From NCBI GenBank assembly GCA_948567375.1, contig OX419760.1, forward strand, positions 31,434,001 through 31,498,000: a stretch of 64,000 bases of DNA. The letters run 5' to 3'. The notes under the pieces are model-generated. The model saw only the letters and a program-made list of their open reading frames with translations. It did no database searches and was not told the origin of the DNA. Shown here in pieces: positions 11,407 to 21,465 of this stretch (position 1 is the stretch's first letter; every line of letters starts with the position of its first letter). The position numbers and the translations under genes are program-made. Source of the DNA: Lunularia cruciata. Taxonomy: Eukaryota; Streptophyta; Marchantiopsida; Lunulariales; Lunulariaceae.

Positions 11407-11990
11407 TAATTTAATTAAAATTATATGATATTTATATTTGAATTTTTTATTAAATTTTAAAAAACTAATATTATTAATAATAATAAATTATTTTTTATTT
11501 TTATTTTTTTAATATTTAGATTAATATTTTTATTTTATATAAAAAATAATTTAATTTTTTTTAAATTATTATTTTTATGAAATATTTTATTTAAAAATGT
11601 AACTTTTAATTAATAATTTAAATAAACTATTTAAAAATATATATAAACAAATTAAATATTTATATGTTAACTTAATTATATTTTTTTAATTCATAATATA
11701 TTTTTCAGAGCATTTTAATCATTTAATTATGAAATTAGATATTTTACTTATATTTTAGATGATAGTATAAATTATATTTAAAATTCGAATATTTTTAAAT
11801 TTTATTCTTAAAAACAAATATTTTTTTGTTTCAAGAAAAAAAGTAAATCCAATTGAATACGGACAAAATGCGATGAAAAATATTGCTTGCAAACAATAAA
11901 TGATAAGGTAACCAGTAGTATTCATATTTCTAAAAAGTCACATTTCTATTAATTTTTTATGAACATTCTGATGGTGTCGATGACAGAGCT
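11407..11990. other. Extremely AT-rich tract, possibly organellar
   Basis: Almost all A/T for over 400 bases, far more AT-rich than anything else in the window, ending near 11870 where composition returns to normal. It directly follows plastid-derived sequence, so plastid spacer DNA is plausible, but no gene is recognisable in it. Confidence 0.45.
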
Positions 11991-13910
11991 ATGAGGAATG
12001 CTTGTTCACTTTGTCCCGCTTCGGAAACTAAAGTAGTTGTGGAAGCCTTGCAGATTTCAAACGGTCACAGCCAACCAGTTCAAGAATCATGCCTCATTGA
12101 GCTGGGAATGTGCCAAGTAGCAGATATCATCTTCCATATGAGAATATCAGTTCCATGTTACATTGCAACAAGAAACTGCCGGTTGTCCCTTGCATCCAAC
12201 TTCTGTACGGCATGTACTCTGCCCCTCAACTTCCTTTTTGGAGTGTAGTCAATGTCGCTTCCAGACACGGGAGGCGTCCAGAGGGCATTTAAGCAAAGTC
12301 ACGGGAGAAAAATCCCGACCTTACGTGCGATGTAAGGGCATAGACGTTGGGGACTGTCCGTCCCCTTCATTCGCACTATTTCCAAGTGATTTTTCAAATT
12401 CAGATTGATTGCAGTGTTCGGTTTTCATAAGAAAAGGTTCGATATCCATTTTCCCTATATTCCTTCTTCGACGGTTGTCCTCCCGAAGTTTATTCCAGTG
12501 TTCTATCTGTGGTACCGATCTTGTCTTAAGAAAGCTTCATTATTATGTATCACTATTTCTTCAGAACTCGAGAAGACACTACTAAGTTTACCTTCAGGAG
12601 AACATCAATTCAACAATAAAGATGAATTTAATGTAACCTCCAACCTTATATAGTTGGTAAGATTGGTACTCCTCTGACGTACAGTGCCTTTAAACCTGAA
12701 AGCTCGTGTTATTTATACCGATAAGGTAAAGACCTATTGCTACTTAATAAAATAAGATGAGATGAATTATCTCACCTTTCCCGCCTGGATCTTCAAGGAA
12801 TACTCCATCTCCGCAAGTCGAACTGTGGTTGACTCACAATGTATACAGTTAGGTGATTCACACTCAGAACTGGATTTGTTCTTGACTCAGTGCCACTTAA
12901 GTTTTACTGCAGACAGTGCAATAAATCACAATGCACAAGTGATAAACAATAAACAAGACGGAACTGCAAAACCTGCCATTTGTCCTGTATGACTGGACAG
13001 GAGCGCAAAGCTGATCCCAGCAAAGATTTATGCGTTTCAGCTGCGAGACGTTACCAAGTCTCGGCACAATGTTTTCGTAGTGCAGATGCTCACCTTATGT
13101 TGGTTCGATGATAACTTGGCTGTTCATTCGAGATAATAACATCCTACAGTTTTTGATAAATAGTTGTTAGTGGACGTAGCAAGTGACGATGAGTCTGATC
13201 CACTCTACAATTCGGGGACAGCAGGCCTGCCTACTCTATCATCGCCACTTGGGACGTCCAGTAAATGCCTCAGCAGGCTCATGGTTTCCATAAGCTTTTG
13301 CGTCCCGTCGTGTTAAGTTCTTTCTTGAAACACTAATGCTCGTGTCAGCTTATTCGCTTCATTATTCACAAATACGGCTACTAACGTACCGTGACATTGC
13401 AACTATGCTAAAAGAACGATTTAGAAACCTTCAGTAGTTTTAGGAACAGCTGAGACTACTAGAAGTGAAATCTTAAAGTCTTGTTTTATTTGCCTGGTGT
13501 TAAAGGATTTCTCATTACTCTTTCTGTACTTACTAAATATTTGAAGTCTGAAAATTGCACTGCATTAATCGCTTGCAAGAAGAGGAGCAAGGATTGAAAG
13601 GCGTCAAAAGGGACCAGCTCTGTATAATTTGTAGTGTTAAGTTAAGAATGTAGCCTGCACTCCTTCAAGAACGCCTCAGGAGATTCAAGAGTTCCAAGTA
13701 AAACTAGTATGACCTACATGTACAATTCCCGGAATACTTCCTGACAGTGACAGAAAAGGCAAGCCCCGTTTATTTGAAAGAAATGTTTTCTAGTTGCCAT
13801 ATCGACTGACTGAAAGAACGAAGAAACTGGGAAAATTCTAAACTCTCATGACAATATGGACATGTACTATACAAAATGTAATTCAGGTTGAGAAATCACC
13901 ACTTTAGTCC
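11991..13910. other. Unassigned region downstream of the DUF218 gene
   Basis: Small plus-strand ORFs occur (for example 11991-12248 and 12405-12653) with no recognisable domain and no clear splice structure. The part next to 13910 is presumably the 3' untranslated region of the minus-strand DUF218 gene. No RNA gene or transposon signature was seen. Confidence 0.4.
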
Positions 13911-15491
13911 TTAGTATAATCCGGTGGCAAGAGTTCCATTATGGGACTCCTTGCCGAACATATGTTGCTTGGCTGTGTTGTAAATTTTGTTGTCAACGAA
14001 GAGATAATGATGAAACTCTTGCAACGTATGTATCCGTTTCGCAAGACCAGCGATTTTCTTCACCCTCCGCTCCTCATCCACTTTTCGGTCCTACAAGTAA
14101 AAAACGAATCAAACACGTACTTGAGTGCTGGATGTTACCTAATTGACCAAACAAAGAACAACATGTAAAGAGACTCCTGTTGTATACATACACTTAGTAA
14201 ACTACAGTTCTACAGAGCTACCGCACATGATCATTCCCGGCCAGCTGGAATGATCATGTGCTTAGAACTTGCCATCCTGTCAAGGGATTGGACCTCTTCC
14301 ACTTTAATTGTCGCAAAAGAGATGATCCAATGCCGGAAGTTCACCAGACAAGTTTTAGGGATGGACAAGGGATTTACCTTCAGGGCCACTTCATCCAGGC
14401 CTTCATCACTCACGCTGTGGTACTCCAGGAGAAACCCTTGATTTTTTGAATCATGCTTGTCCGAATCTGCAAGATGTGCGTATGAAACCCCGGCTCCGGC
14501 TCCTTGCAGCCCGAAGACCCACTCAAAAACTGCTTCGCTTCGAGGCATGTGAAATTCTGATGTCACGACTGCTAGATGGCGCCACCCAGCAGGTATGGCG
14601 TGTTGCGTAAGAGCAAAGTAGGCGTTACCTAAAGTATCATATGAGCTCCATTCCTAATTTACAAACGAAATTAAACGGACAGTACAGAGTTCGGCCATAG
14701 ATTCCATGTACAACACCGAGTAATTTAGGTCTCTGTCTGCTACTTCCTCGAAAATGGTTGCAAAATAATCCTTTTTCAATCCTAAGAAGAGAAATTTTTG
14801 ACCTCAATCTCTGGACCGTTGGGTCCCTTCATACTGGAGTTCTGTTACCGTAAGCCTAAATCACTACCCTAAATCAATCGTGGCAACATGATAGGCACAT
14901 AAAATATGTCTGCTAGCTACAGACTCCATAGTTTCCCAAGAAATCTCAGTCCTACCAAAATTCTACTAAACGTAATCCATAAATGTATGCTACAGAGAAA
15001 CGCGAAATACGACGAGGTAGAAATCCAACATAACGCTGATTCGCGATTCTTACCTTCATCAATAAATTGTAACTCACTCGCCATTTGTCGTGCAAGTACA
15101 TTGCGGAAGAAGTGCTCTCATGCATAACGAACTTTTCTGAGGTAAGAACAGGGGGAACGAGTCCTGATCCTCCACCCACGCAGACAATCGGAGGGAGGGG
15201 ATCCCTGTGGCTCCTCTGCAACTCCACAGCTCTGTCCAGCCTTCTTGCCACCCAAATCGGAACTCCACCATCCTTAGTCTGACCGCCAGTAAGAACAAAA
15301 ATTGCATCCAGTGGGTGTTTCGTTGTGTGTTTAGCCGATCCATGTGAGCGGATCTGAACTTCGTCCAACCTCACTTGCCCAGTTCCCCATATCACAATCA
15401 CGGTCGAAAGTATCACCAGCGCAATTACAATAGTATTGCAGCTAATTAATCGTGTAGGATTCATGCCTGGGCCAACTCGTGATATATGCAT
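13911..15491 (-). CDS. DUF218 (YdcF/SanA/ElyC-like) membrane-anchored protein, three exons
   Basis: The exons on the minus strand are 15491-15054, 14653-14378 and 14090-13911. All junctions are phase 0 with GT-AG borders (GTAAGA...TTAG and GTAAAT...GTAG). They encode about 297 residues from the ATG at 15491. Residues 3-35 hold a hydrophobic helix (NTIVIALVILSTVIVIWG) that would anchor the protein with a short N-terminus. DUF218 hallmarks follow: DAIFVLTGGQTKDGGVPIWV, PPIVCVGGGSG, the EWSSYDTLGNAYFA block at the start of exon 2, and VVTSEFHMPRSEAVF. The last exon (DRKVDEERRVKKIAGLAK...LQEFHHYLFVDNK) fits the C-terminus of plant homologues. Bacterial relatives act in envelope or unknown small-molecule metabolism, and the plant role is not established. 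The frame is open upstream to 15710 without an ATG, so another 5' exon is possible. No disruption seen: this looks like a working host gene. Confidence 0.85.
14223..14261. repeat. Perfect 15-bp hairpin in intron 2
   Basis: gcacatgatcattcc at 14223-14237 and its exact reverse complement at 14247-14261 flank a 9-base loop (cggccagct). It lies inside the second intron of the DUF218 gene. No other copy of this sequence was noticed in the window. Confidence 0.85.
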
Positions 15492-16268
15492 TAAATTTAA
15501 TTTCTTCCTATACTCCAGTTTTGAGTCCTCCAGTTTTCTCCTCCAGTTTTGAGTCCATGACGCTCTCACATTGCCTGTTTCCTCACGGAGCTGATAGGTC
15601 GTTTTCTTCGCCCAATGAACATCGGTGTCATTAATTGCAGTTGGAGCCGGACATGAGCCAGCATTGGATACGAACAACAACCACAAGTCGCGGAATTTGC
15701 TGTACGTCAATCAAAAGACGCGACTTTCGTCTCAAGGATAAAATAAGATACCCAACGGTGCCCGGCTGCTACGCAGCATTTAAATTGTGTACTATACTTC
15801 AACTCCCAAATTCTGAAGTATTGTCTCGTACTGCTATATTTTGATGCCTACGCGCAATTGCTCGTAGCCTGCTTTCAATATAATCCAACAGACGTTGCTC
15901 CAGACTCCAAAGCTGAGGGGAGAGGGCCGGAGAAGAGAATACCTCATCCCTGTGGCTAAAACAAGGACTGTGCTGGTGCCACCACACCTACGGAGAGACA
16001 GTAGGGGCGGATACTCGAATCCAGACATAAGTGGAGCAACCCAACAGCCAGTACGGCAGTGTGTGGGCTACAACCGGCTTTGAGCTTTGAGCAACCAGTA
16101 TTAATGACTCGGGACAAAATATGTTACCGACTCAACAGAACTGTCTAGTAATTCCCTCATTTTTGCTTGATCTGAGGAGCATTACGTCGAGCATTACGTC
16201 TAGCACTTCTGCAACTTCAATTGAAAAAGTTGACCAAATGGGTTTATACATTTCCAATACGGCGAACT

Positions 16269-16438
16269 AATTTCTCATATAGACTTTATAGGGCTTAGCC
16301 CCAATAAAGTCAATAATGAAAATGGTAAAACGCGGCTTAGCCTCGTTTTACCATTTTCATCTCTCCCTTGTACGGCTTGATGGGTCTTCTCCTCCTTCAT
16401 TTTTTCTTCATTTTTTCTACGCTGTCGTCCTTTGCCTC
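16269..16438 (+). mobile_element. LINE-tail insertion with rearranged palindromes
   Basis: Begins atttctcatatagac, matching the end of the LINE ORF, and ends with the family 3' segment (cttgtacggcttgatggg ... ctacgctgtcgtcc). The TSD atac/tggcgaact is present at 16257-16268 and 16439-16450 with one difference. Between them the usual 'atgttaccttttttgt' stretch is replaced by two back-to-back palindromes, 16282-16311 and 16316-16360. The loops of both carry ggcttagcc. The second has 17-bp perfect arms. This is a non-autonomous copy. Confidence 0.8.
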
Positions 16439-16750
16439 ATATGGCGAACTCCCACATGCTAATTGGCAGTCTGTCCGTTAATAGAGTGGTAAATTATCAA
16501 CCTAATGCCACGAGCCTCCACTTGGCTAGAAAGGACATCGCTGTCCTCCACAGATTTACCAACCGCGCACAATCTGCAGCTTTAATTTGGCTGCAGTAGA
16601 AGTCGGTCCACCAGTTGTAGTATCGGCGGGGCGGGAGCAATACATCATTGTTCTCAACTTACGTACTTTGACAATTTGAGCTGGACCATTACCTTTCCCC
16701 ACTGTGTCCACCTTTACTCTTGACTTCATCCTGCAGAACTCCTTAAAAGT

Positions 16751-16903
16751 CTAGTCAACCTTCATCTCGTCAACCGCTCCTCCTGCTTCAAATGCTTCGT
16801 CCACGATTACATCAACGCGTCCAGGCTCCATCATATCTTCGATGGACCTTTGAAGGATCTCCACGCTCTCACTGCCGAGTCGGTCTGTCTTCTCAGATTT
16901 CAT
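16751..16903 (-). pseudogene. Short unrecognised coding-like ORF
   Basis: An ATG-to-TAG frame of 50 codons reading MKSEKTDRLGSESVEILQRS, then a Glu/Asp-rich helix-like stretch. About 200 bases upstream on the same strand (around 17100-17190) another frame reads KTKITVQEGRSIGFFKTLQ. Together they have the feel of decayed exons of a host gene. I do not recognise a family. Low confidence that this is coding at all. Confidence 0.25.
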
Positions 16904-17214
16904 GTTACCGTTGTGCTCAAACCAAGTTAAAGTACGCCACCCTTAGTCAAAGACTACACTGCTGCAGTTACGGAAAGGTTATCTCGTTGACTAAAATGTT
17001 GAGGAAAATTCAGATTTTTCGCCTGTTGCTTTCACATCAAAATCTTTTCGCCTACACTGATAATTCCACACACTTCTTCAACAGAGCTCTTCCCAAATTC
17101 AAGTTGAAGCGTTTTGAAGAATCCAATGCTGCGTCCTTCTTGTACAGTAATCTTTGTCTTCCTACAATCAAGATGGTGAATCAAACCTTGCTGCTCCTGT
17201 TGAAAGTTATGAGA

Positions 17215-17324
17215 ATTTTTATTTTTATTTTTTTATTTTTTTATTTTTTTATTTTATTTTATTATTTTATTTTATTTTATTTTTATTTTATTTTATTTTT
17301 ATTTTTATTTTTTTCAAATAAAAA
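17215..17324 (-). repeat. A-rich (TAAAA-like) 3' tail of the LINE
   Basis: On the plus strand a run of tttta/ttttta units with almost no other base. It abuts the TSD at 17204-17214. The plus-strand ORF that runs through it encodes only Phe/Leu/Tyr and is an artefact of this tail. Confidence 0.85.
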
Positions 17325-17415
17325 GGCGACCGTGTAGGAAAAATGAAGGATGGGAAGACCCCATCAAGCCGTACAAGGGAGAGACAAAAAAGGTAACATG
17401 GGGCTAAGCCCCAAT
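17325..17415 (-). promoter_or_regulatory. Structured 3' end of the LINE family
   Basis: On the minus strand this is ggggcttagcccc (5-bp stem, tta loop), a T-rich spacer, gtacggcttgatggggtctt with a gatggg/cccatc hairpin, and finally ctacacggtcgcc. It is the part shared by every truncated copy in the window, so it is the likely RNA recognition site for the reverse transcriptase. The function is inferred from conservation and from its place directly before the A-rich tail. Confidence 0.65.
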
Positions 17416-20400
17416 AGAGTCTGTATGAGAAATCTGCCCTATCGCACCTAAGATATCCGAGCTATGCAAGTCGTACGGTCTACACACAACTGGAGCATCC
17501 GAAGAAACATCGCCTAATGTGATTGCTCTCCTTTGGATTGCACCAGCCACTGCCCTCTGTAGAGCAATGGATACACGCGGTCTAAAGTAAGCTACAAAGT
17601 ATGAGAGTGAGAGTGGTACCCCCTGCCGCCTAACATGATAAGCTCTCGTGCACTCCCTGACAAATGTGTCAAATGCCGTGTCCATCGCTCCATATAACTC
17701 CAAGGCTAGAGGAACAACGAGGTGACCTCGCTGCATGCCCCTATACTTGGAGACCTTGCGACCTGCTGTTGCACTCGCCGCCCATCCAGGGGGATGGGTA
17801 ATCACTCCCTCCGAAACTGTATCTTGCGTAGGGTCCGTGACCACGACATCCGCTGCTGTCACCTGATCATCTCGGACCAAGTATAAGTCTGCCCTGACAC
17901 GTGTCGTCTGCAACGCATACGAACGCTCCCTCCAAGCCAAGTATCCACTCTCTCGTGCCATAGCAAACACTATGTCTCTAATGGCATCATGGGTAGCTAT
18001 CCTCTGTCCTCCAAAAGGACACCGTGTCATGTGGACCGCCGCTGCATCTAGTGTAGAACCACACTCACAAGTGAGTAGTGAAGATGCAGATGGGTGGACC
18101 AAACCTAGGCGAAACCTCATTGCTGTAGAGAAAGTAGCCGGTGCAAGTCGGAAAGCCCTAATGCATGGTCGAGCTAGGATCCACGAGCCTGCACCCTTGC
18201 CGGAGCAAGAACGTAGACGTGCTCTAGTAGCTTGAGGAATGGACGAGTCAACTAAGAGAGAATGTAGCGTATGCTCACACTGTCGCTCCATCAAGGAAGA
18301 CTGTAGACCTCTAGTCCAATCTGACGATAGTGAAGCAAACGGTGGAAAACCCTCTCGTGCTCGTGGAGATAGACTATCTCTCGTCTGCCGCAATAACACC
18401 TGGAGAGAAAAGGATCCTCCCTCCACCTCTGTCACATAAGTCTCCAAAACCGGCCTATCAGCAACCACAAAACGAGAGGCAAGTAGGGGTGCCGAGAGAG
18501 CCCAACTACCCAAAAACGCTATAGGTGCTATCTCCTCCATAGAAAGCAAGCCAACCCCACCACATGAGATCGGTAGAGCCGTCTGTCTACGTGCTAAATC
18601 CCCTGTCACACACTCAAAAGTCCCTGGTCCAATAATATCACCAAAGATTCCCATAATCCTCCTATCAAATGCTCTTAGACGTGATAGGAAGGACGATGAG
18701 GGGGGAACTGTACGGATGAGGTAGGATGGTCGACGAGCAATACTGGAAGAGAGTATACCAAATGCCACCTGCAGATCTCCTAGTAATGGAAGGTCATCCA
18801 CATGGAGAACATCCTCTACAAGGGCAGCGTCCAAGAAGCGTGTGACAAAATCCTCCGATCCTACTCGCACTCCAAGAACACGAAGTCCCTCTGTGGATGT
18901 GATACACCCCTCTGGAAGCTCAAGGTGGGGAGGGATACCTAAAGGGGACCATGCCCTACACTTTGACACCTTGACTCTCAAGCCTACTAGATGTAGCTCG
19001 GTAGTCAAGTAGTCAAAGGCCTGCCTAATCTGATCTACAGGGCCTACGATGTGTGTATCATCTGCCAAGGATGGAAATACACAACCTGGCATGGCCAAAG
19101 TAGTAGACAGGAGAGCTCTAAAGTGAGCCATGGCAAATAAGGGCCCCCCTAAAGGATCTCCCTGACGTGTACCAACAGTTGACTCCAAGACGGTGACTCC
19201 CTCCTGTGAACCACCATGCTGGTAGTAAAGGGAAGCAAGAGAGCCATAAAAAGACCGCACAAAAGGAATGAGACTCGCCAAGGATCCACCAGCCTCCCTA
19301 AGCTCTCTAAAGATGGATGCACGTGAGATGCTATTAAAAGCGTTCTCAACGTCCACTTGTAGGACGACCCACTCCGGATGGATATCTAGGAGTGCTCTAA
19401 TGCCTAGAGATATAGCCTCACATCCTCCAGGTGTAGCTACTCCAAACTGATGTGGACTAAGGTGTTGTCGAAAGTGAGAACGATGCTGAAGGACAATGGT
19501 ACGATTGACCAAACGCAAAAAGATCTCTCCAATAGCAATCGGTCTAATGCCTCCCATGTCCTTCTCGATCACGAGAAGTTGACTAGCACCTAAGACCCGA
19601 CTAACAGACATAGGAATATCTCCTCTCGCTACTGCTGCAGCCACCTGAAACAACTCGGTAAAACCACTAGAAGGATCATCTACCTGGAAGCAATCTCTAA
19701 GGTGCTCATAAACCATCCCTGACAAGCCTCCTAAGGAAAGGCGAGGGGCAGTGCACAATGCTTGTGCAAATAGCGACCTATCAAGACATAAAGGCTGCTC
19801 AGGCTGATAATCTAAGACCTCTAGTGGTAGTCCCTCTACTGCTATAGGATGCAATGAGCGTAGGGAAGAGATGGTCTCATCAGTAGGACTCGCTATAGAC
19901 TGAGGGTGTAGCGCTCGTGCTGCTCTACTAAACTCTCCCGCCTGACCCAATGTCCGACATCGTCGTAATCGAGTGGAATCTGTGGTATCCTGTGGCGATG
20001 TCTGTCTCCTAAATCGTGTAGCCCTAACAGACTCCTCCTGAAGGGCTGCCCAATCCCCCGCTCGAAATCGACGAAATCTAGCCGCCACCTCTCTATGCCT
20101 CGCACGTCCCCCTCTAGCATAACGAAGACACCATCGAGGGAGTAGGAGGAATAGGAACCACGCTAACTCGTCCAAGGGATCACGTGCCAAACGATCCAAT
20201 GGTAGGCAAAAAGCCTGTCTAGCCTCATCATGGAGTGTGCGGGGTAGCCTATGGAATAGACGTGGACATGGAAAACTAGTCTCAAATAACCCCAAAATGC
20301 AACCCGCCTGAGAAGCTAACCACTCCCACGACTCGATTGGTATCCCTGGAACGATCAACGAAGGTATAGAAGAAGCGTGCGTAATCCCGAGTGTCACTGC

Positions 20401-20463
20401 TATCGATGTGGTCGCTCGTCTCACGTGGGCATCCCAAGTGGTCCAATCATAGTCCTTGTGCAT
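17404..20463 (-). CDS. LINE polyprotein: reverse transcriptase plus CCHC and restriction-like endonuclease
   Basis: 1019 codons from the ATG at 20463. The frame is open to 20502, and an upstream GTG at 20472 is an alternative, so residue numbers here count from that GTG (1022 total). N-terminal ~220 residues: basic, unassigned. Reverse transcriptase about 290-560: RPIAIG (310), QVDVENAFN with the first catalytic Asp (374), GTRQGDPLGGPL (434-445), LADDTH with the catalytic Asp pair (471-472). Then a thumb-like region. C802-x-C804...H814...C818 is a zinc-finger motif typical of the segment before the endonuclease. RADLYLV (861-867), ADVVVTDP with Asp875, and KVSK (906-909) fit a PD-(D/E)xK restriction-like endonuclease, as in R2/NeSL-type early-branching LINEs. 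No N-terminal APE domain is visible. Predicted to nick the target and prime cDNA synthesis from the nick. All catalytic residues appear present. Confidence 0.88.
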   Translation of the reverse strand: MHKDYDWTTWDAHVRRATTSIAVTLGITHASSIPSLIVPGIPIESWEWLASQAGCILGLFETSFPCPRLFHRLPRTLHDEARQAFCLPLDRLARDPLDELAWFLFLLLPRWCLRYARGGRARHREVAARFRRFRAGDWAALQEESVRATRFRRQTSPQDTTDSTRLRRCRTLGQAGEFSRAARALHPQSIASPTDETISSLRSLHPIAVEGLPLEVLDYQPEQPLCLDRSLFAQALCTAPRLSLGGLSGMVYEHLRDCFQVDDPSSGFTELFQVAAAVARGDIPMSVSRVLGASQLLVIEKDMGGIRPIAIGEIFLRLVNRTIVLQHRSHFRQHLSPHQFGVATPGGCEAISLGIRALLDIHPEWVVLQVDVENAFNSISRASIFRELREAGGSLASLIPFVRSFYGSLASLYYQHGGSQEGVTVLESTVGTRQGDPLGGPLFAMAHFRALLSTTLAMPGCVFPSLADDTHIVGPVDQIRQAFDYLTTELHLVGLRVKVSKCRAWSPLGIPPHLELPEGCITSTEGLRVLGVRVGSEDFVTRFLDAALVEDVLHVDDLPLLGDLQVAFGILSSSIARRPSYLIRTVPPSSSFLSRLRAFDRRIMGIFGDIIGPGTFECVTGDLARRQTALPISCGGVGLLSMEEIAPIAFLGSWALSAPLLASRFVVADRPVLETYVTEVEGGSFSLQVLLRQTRDSLSPRAREGFPPFASLSSDWTRGLQSSLMERQCEHTLHSLLVDSSIPQATRARLRSCSGKGAGSWILARPCIRAFRLAPATFSTAMRFRLGLVHPSASSLLTCECGSTLDAAAVHMTRCPFGGQRIATHDAIRDIVFAMARESGYLAWRERSYALQTTRVRADLYLVRDDQVTAADVVVTDPTQDTVSEGVITHPPGWAASATAGRKVSKYRGMQRGHLVVPLALELYGAMDTAFDTFVRECTRAYHVRRQGVPLSLSYFVAYFRPRVSIALQRAVAGAIQRRAITLGDVSSDAPVVCRPYDLHSSDILGAIGQISHTDSIGA

Positions 20464-20472
20464 CCTTCCCAC

Positions 20473-21065
20473 ATGGGTCTTTACCCCTTGCGAGGTAAAG
20501 CGTCAGTGACACACCGGGCATGGTGTATCCCGACCCGCCCTAAGTGACCCCACATGGAAGGTGTAGCCATGGCTAGCACAAGAATAATGATAGTAACACA
20601 TGATACTCCTCTCCATATCTCCCCATATCTGCAAAACCACAATCCCTCACATCCCAACTCACATAAGAAAACAATCTCTCTCACAACCCTAAAATCTATA
20701 AACTCCCATAACTTTCAATTTACGTCTCCAAAATTTTCAAATTAAATTCCCATGGAACTTAATCATGAAAACCCAGAGATTAGAAATGAAAATTCACAAC
20801 CCATCACTCTCAATGTATAATGATCACTCTCAACCCTAAAAAAACTAAAAAACTTCATAACTTTCTACTCCATTCTCCATAGTCTTCAATCTAGGTACCA
20901 ATGGAACCGAAATTGAAAAACGAAGAGAATCGTTTATTCACTCGAAAGCTACATGCTAGAGAGCACTCAAATTTTATCAAAATTGTCTCACGTCTCTCCC
21001 TCTCCTCTCCCGTCTCCACACTCTCCCCACAGCTCCTCCCGCAGCTCACCCAAGCACGGGACGGC
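20473..21065 (-). promoter_or_regulatory. Presumed 5' UTR / internal promoter of the LINE
   Basis: About 590 bases between the ORF and the right TSD. The outer ~100 bases (20960-21065) are GC- and purine-rich on the minus strand and unlike the AT-rich flank. LINEs usually carry their promoter inside the 5' UTR. No specific promoter box is claimed. Confidence 0.5.
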
Positions 21066-21403
21066 AAGTTATGAGATTTATATGTTTTATCCAAACGAGG
21101 AACCTGAGTAGATGATCATTGCAAAAGAGGATCTGAGGCATCCGATGAATATCAGATATGAGTACGGGCACTTCTCTATTCTACTTTTACCTTCAGCTAT
21201 TCTACTTTTACCTTCAGCTCTTGCACTTTATCCGTAAAGCGACAGTAAACGAGATCAACGAGGGAGCACTCAGCAACAATCAGAAGACAATGGGGGGTTT
21301 CAGAAAGAGATTTGACGGATGTCTGTGGATAAATAACAAACTTCGTAATTTTTTCTTGTGAACTCTGTAACAAGACAAGGGTGCAATAAATGAATGCTCT
21401 ATA

Positions 21404-21465
21404 AATTCAGTTTAGGGATATTTTGTCCAAATTGGTTTTTGGACAAAATATCACTAAACTGAATT
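21404..21465. repeat. 28-bp hairpin (foldback or MITE-like)
   Basis: Arms 21404-21431 (starts aattcagtttagggatattt) and 21438-21465 are reverse complements with a single mismatch and a 6-base loop (ttggtt). Weaker pairing continues outward (aaatgaat / attcattt). It lies just left of the Myb/SANT-like ORF and could mark the end of that element, be a tiny foldback element, or be a small-RNA precursor. Confidence 0.8.

Larger units (their letters stand above)
17215..21065 (-). mobile_element. Full-length non-LTR retrotransposon (restriction-like endonuclease class)
   Basis: About 3.85 kb bounded by the 11-bp direct repeat aagttatgaga at 17204-17214 and 21066-21076. Read on the minus strand it has a GC-rich 5' end of ~600 bases, a single intact ORF (20463-17404), a ~90-base structured 3' end (17415-17325), and an A-rich tail made of TAAAA-like units (17324-17215). 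That order, the A-rich tail and the TSD are what target-primed reverse transcription leaves. The ORF has no stop or frameshift, so this is the youngest and possibly active member of the family. Truncated relatives lie at 10.4, 16.3, 39.2, 55.7, 56.3, 58.7, 58.8 and 63.3 kb. The 5' boundary depends on the TSD assignment. Confidence 0.88.

Noticed and set aside
14952-15053. Reading the DUF218 ORF straight through to 14952
   Set aside because: The last ~34 codons lack homology and begin exactly at a GTAAGA donor. The family sequence resumes at 14653 after a TTAG acceptor.
16792-17337. 181-codon plus-strand ORF ending in Phe/Leu/Tyr run
   Set aside because: Its C-terminal third is just the A-rich tail of the minus-strand LINE read backwards, and the rest has no motif.
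17325-17415. LINE 3' end as a hammerhead ribozyme
   Set aside because: The cttgatggggt stretch superficially recalls CUGAUGA, but the CUGANGA and GAAA core boxes are absent.
17202-20718. 12-bp inverted match (ttgaaagttatg / cataactttcaa) near both sides of the LINE
   Set aside because: Considered as terminal inverted repeats. The right copy lies inside the LINE 5' UTR and the direct repeat aagttatgaga at 21066 fits the biology better, so this is probably chance.
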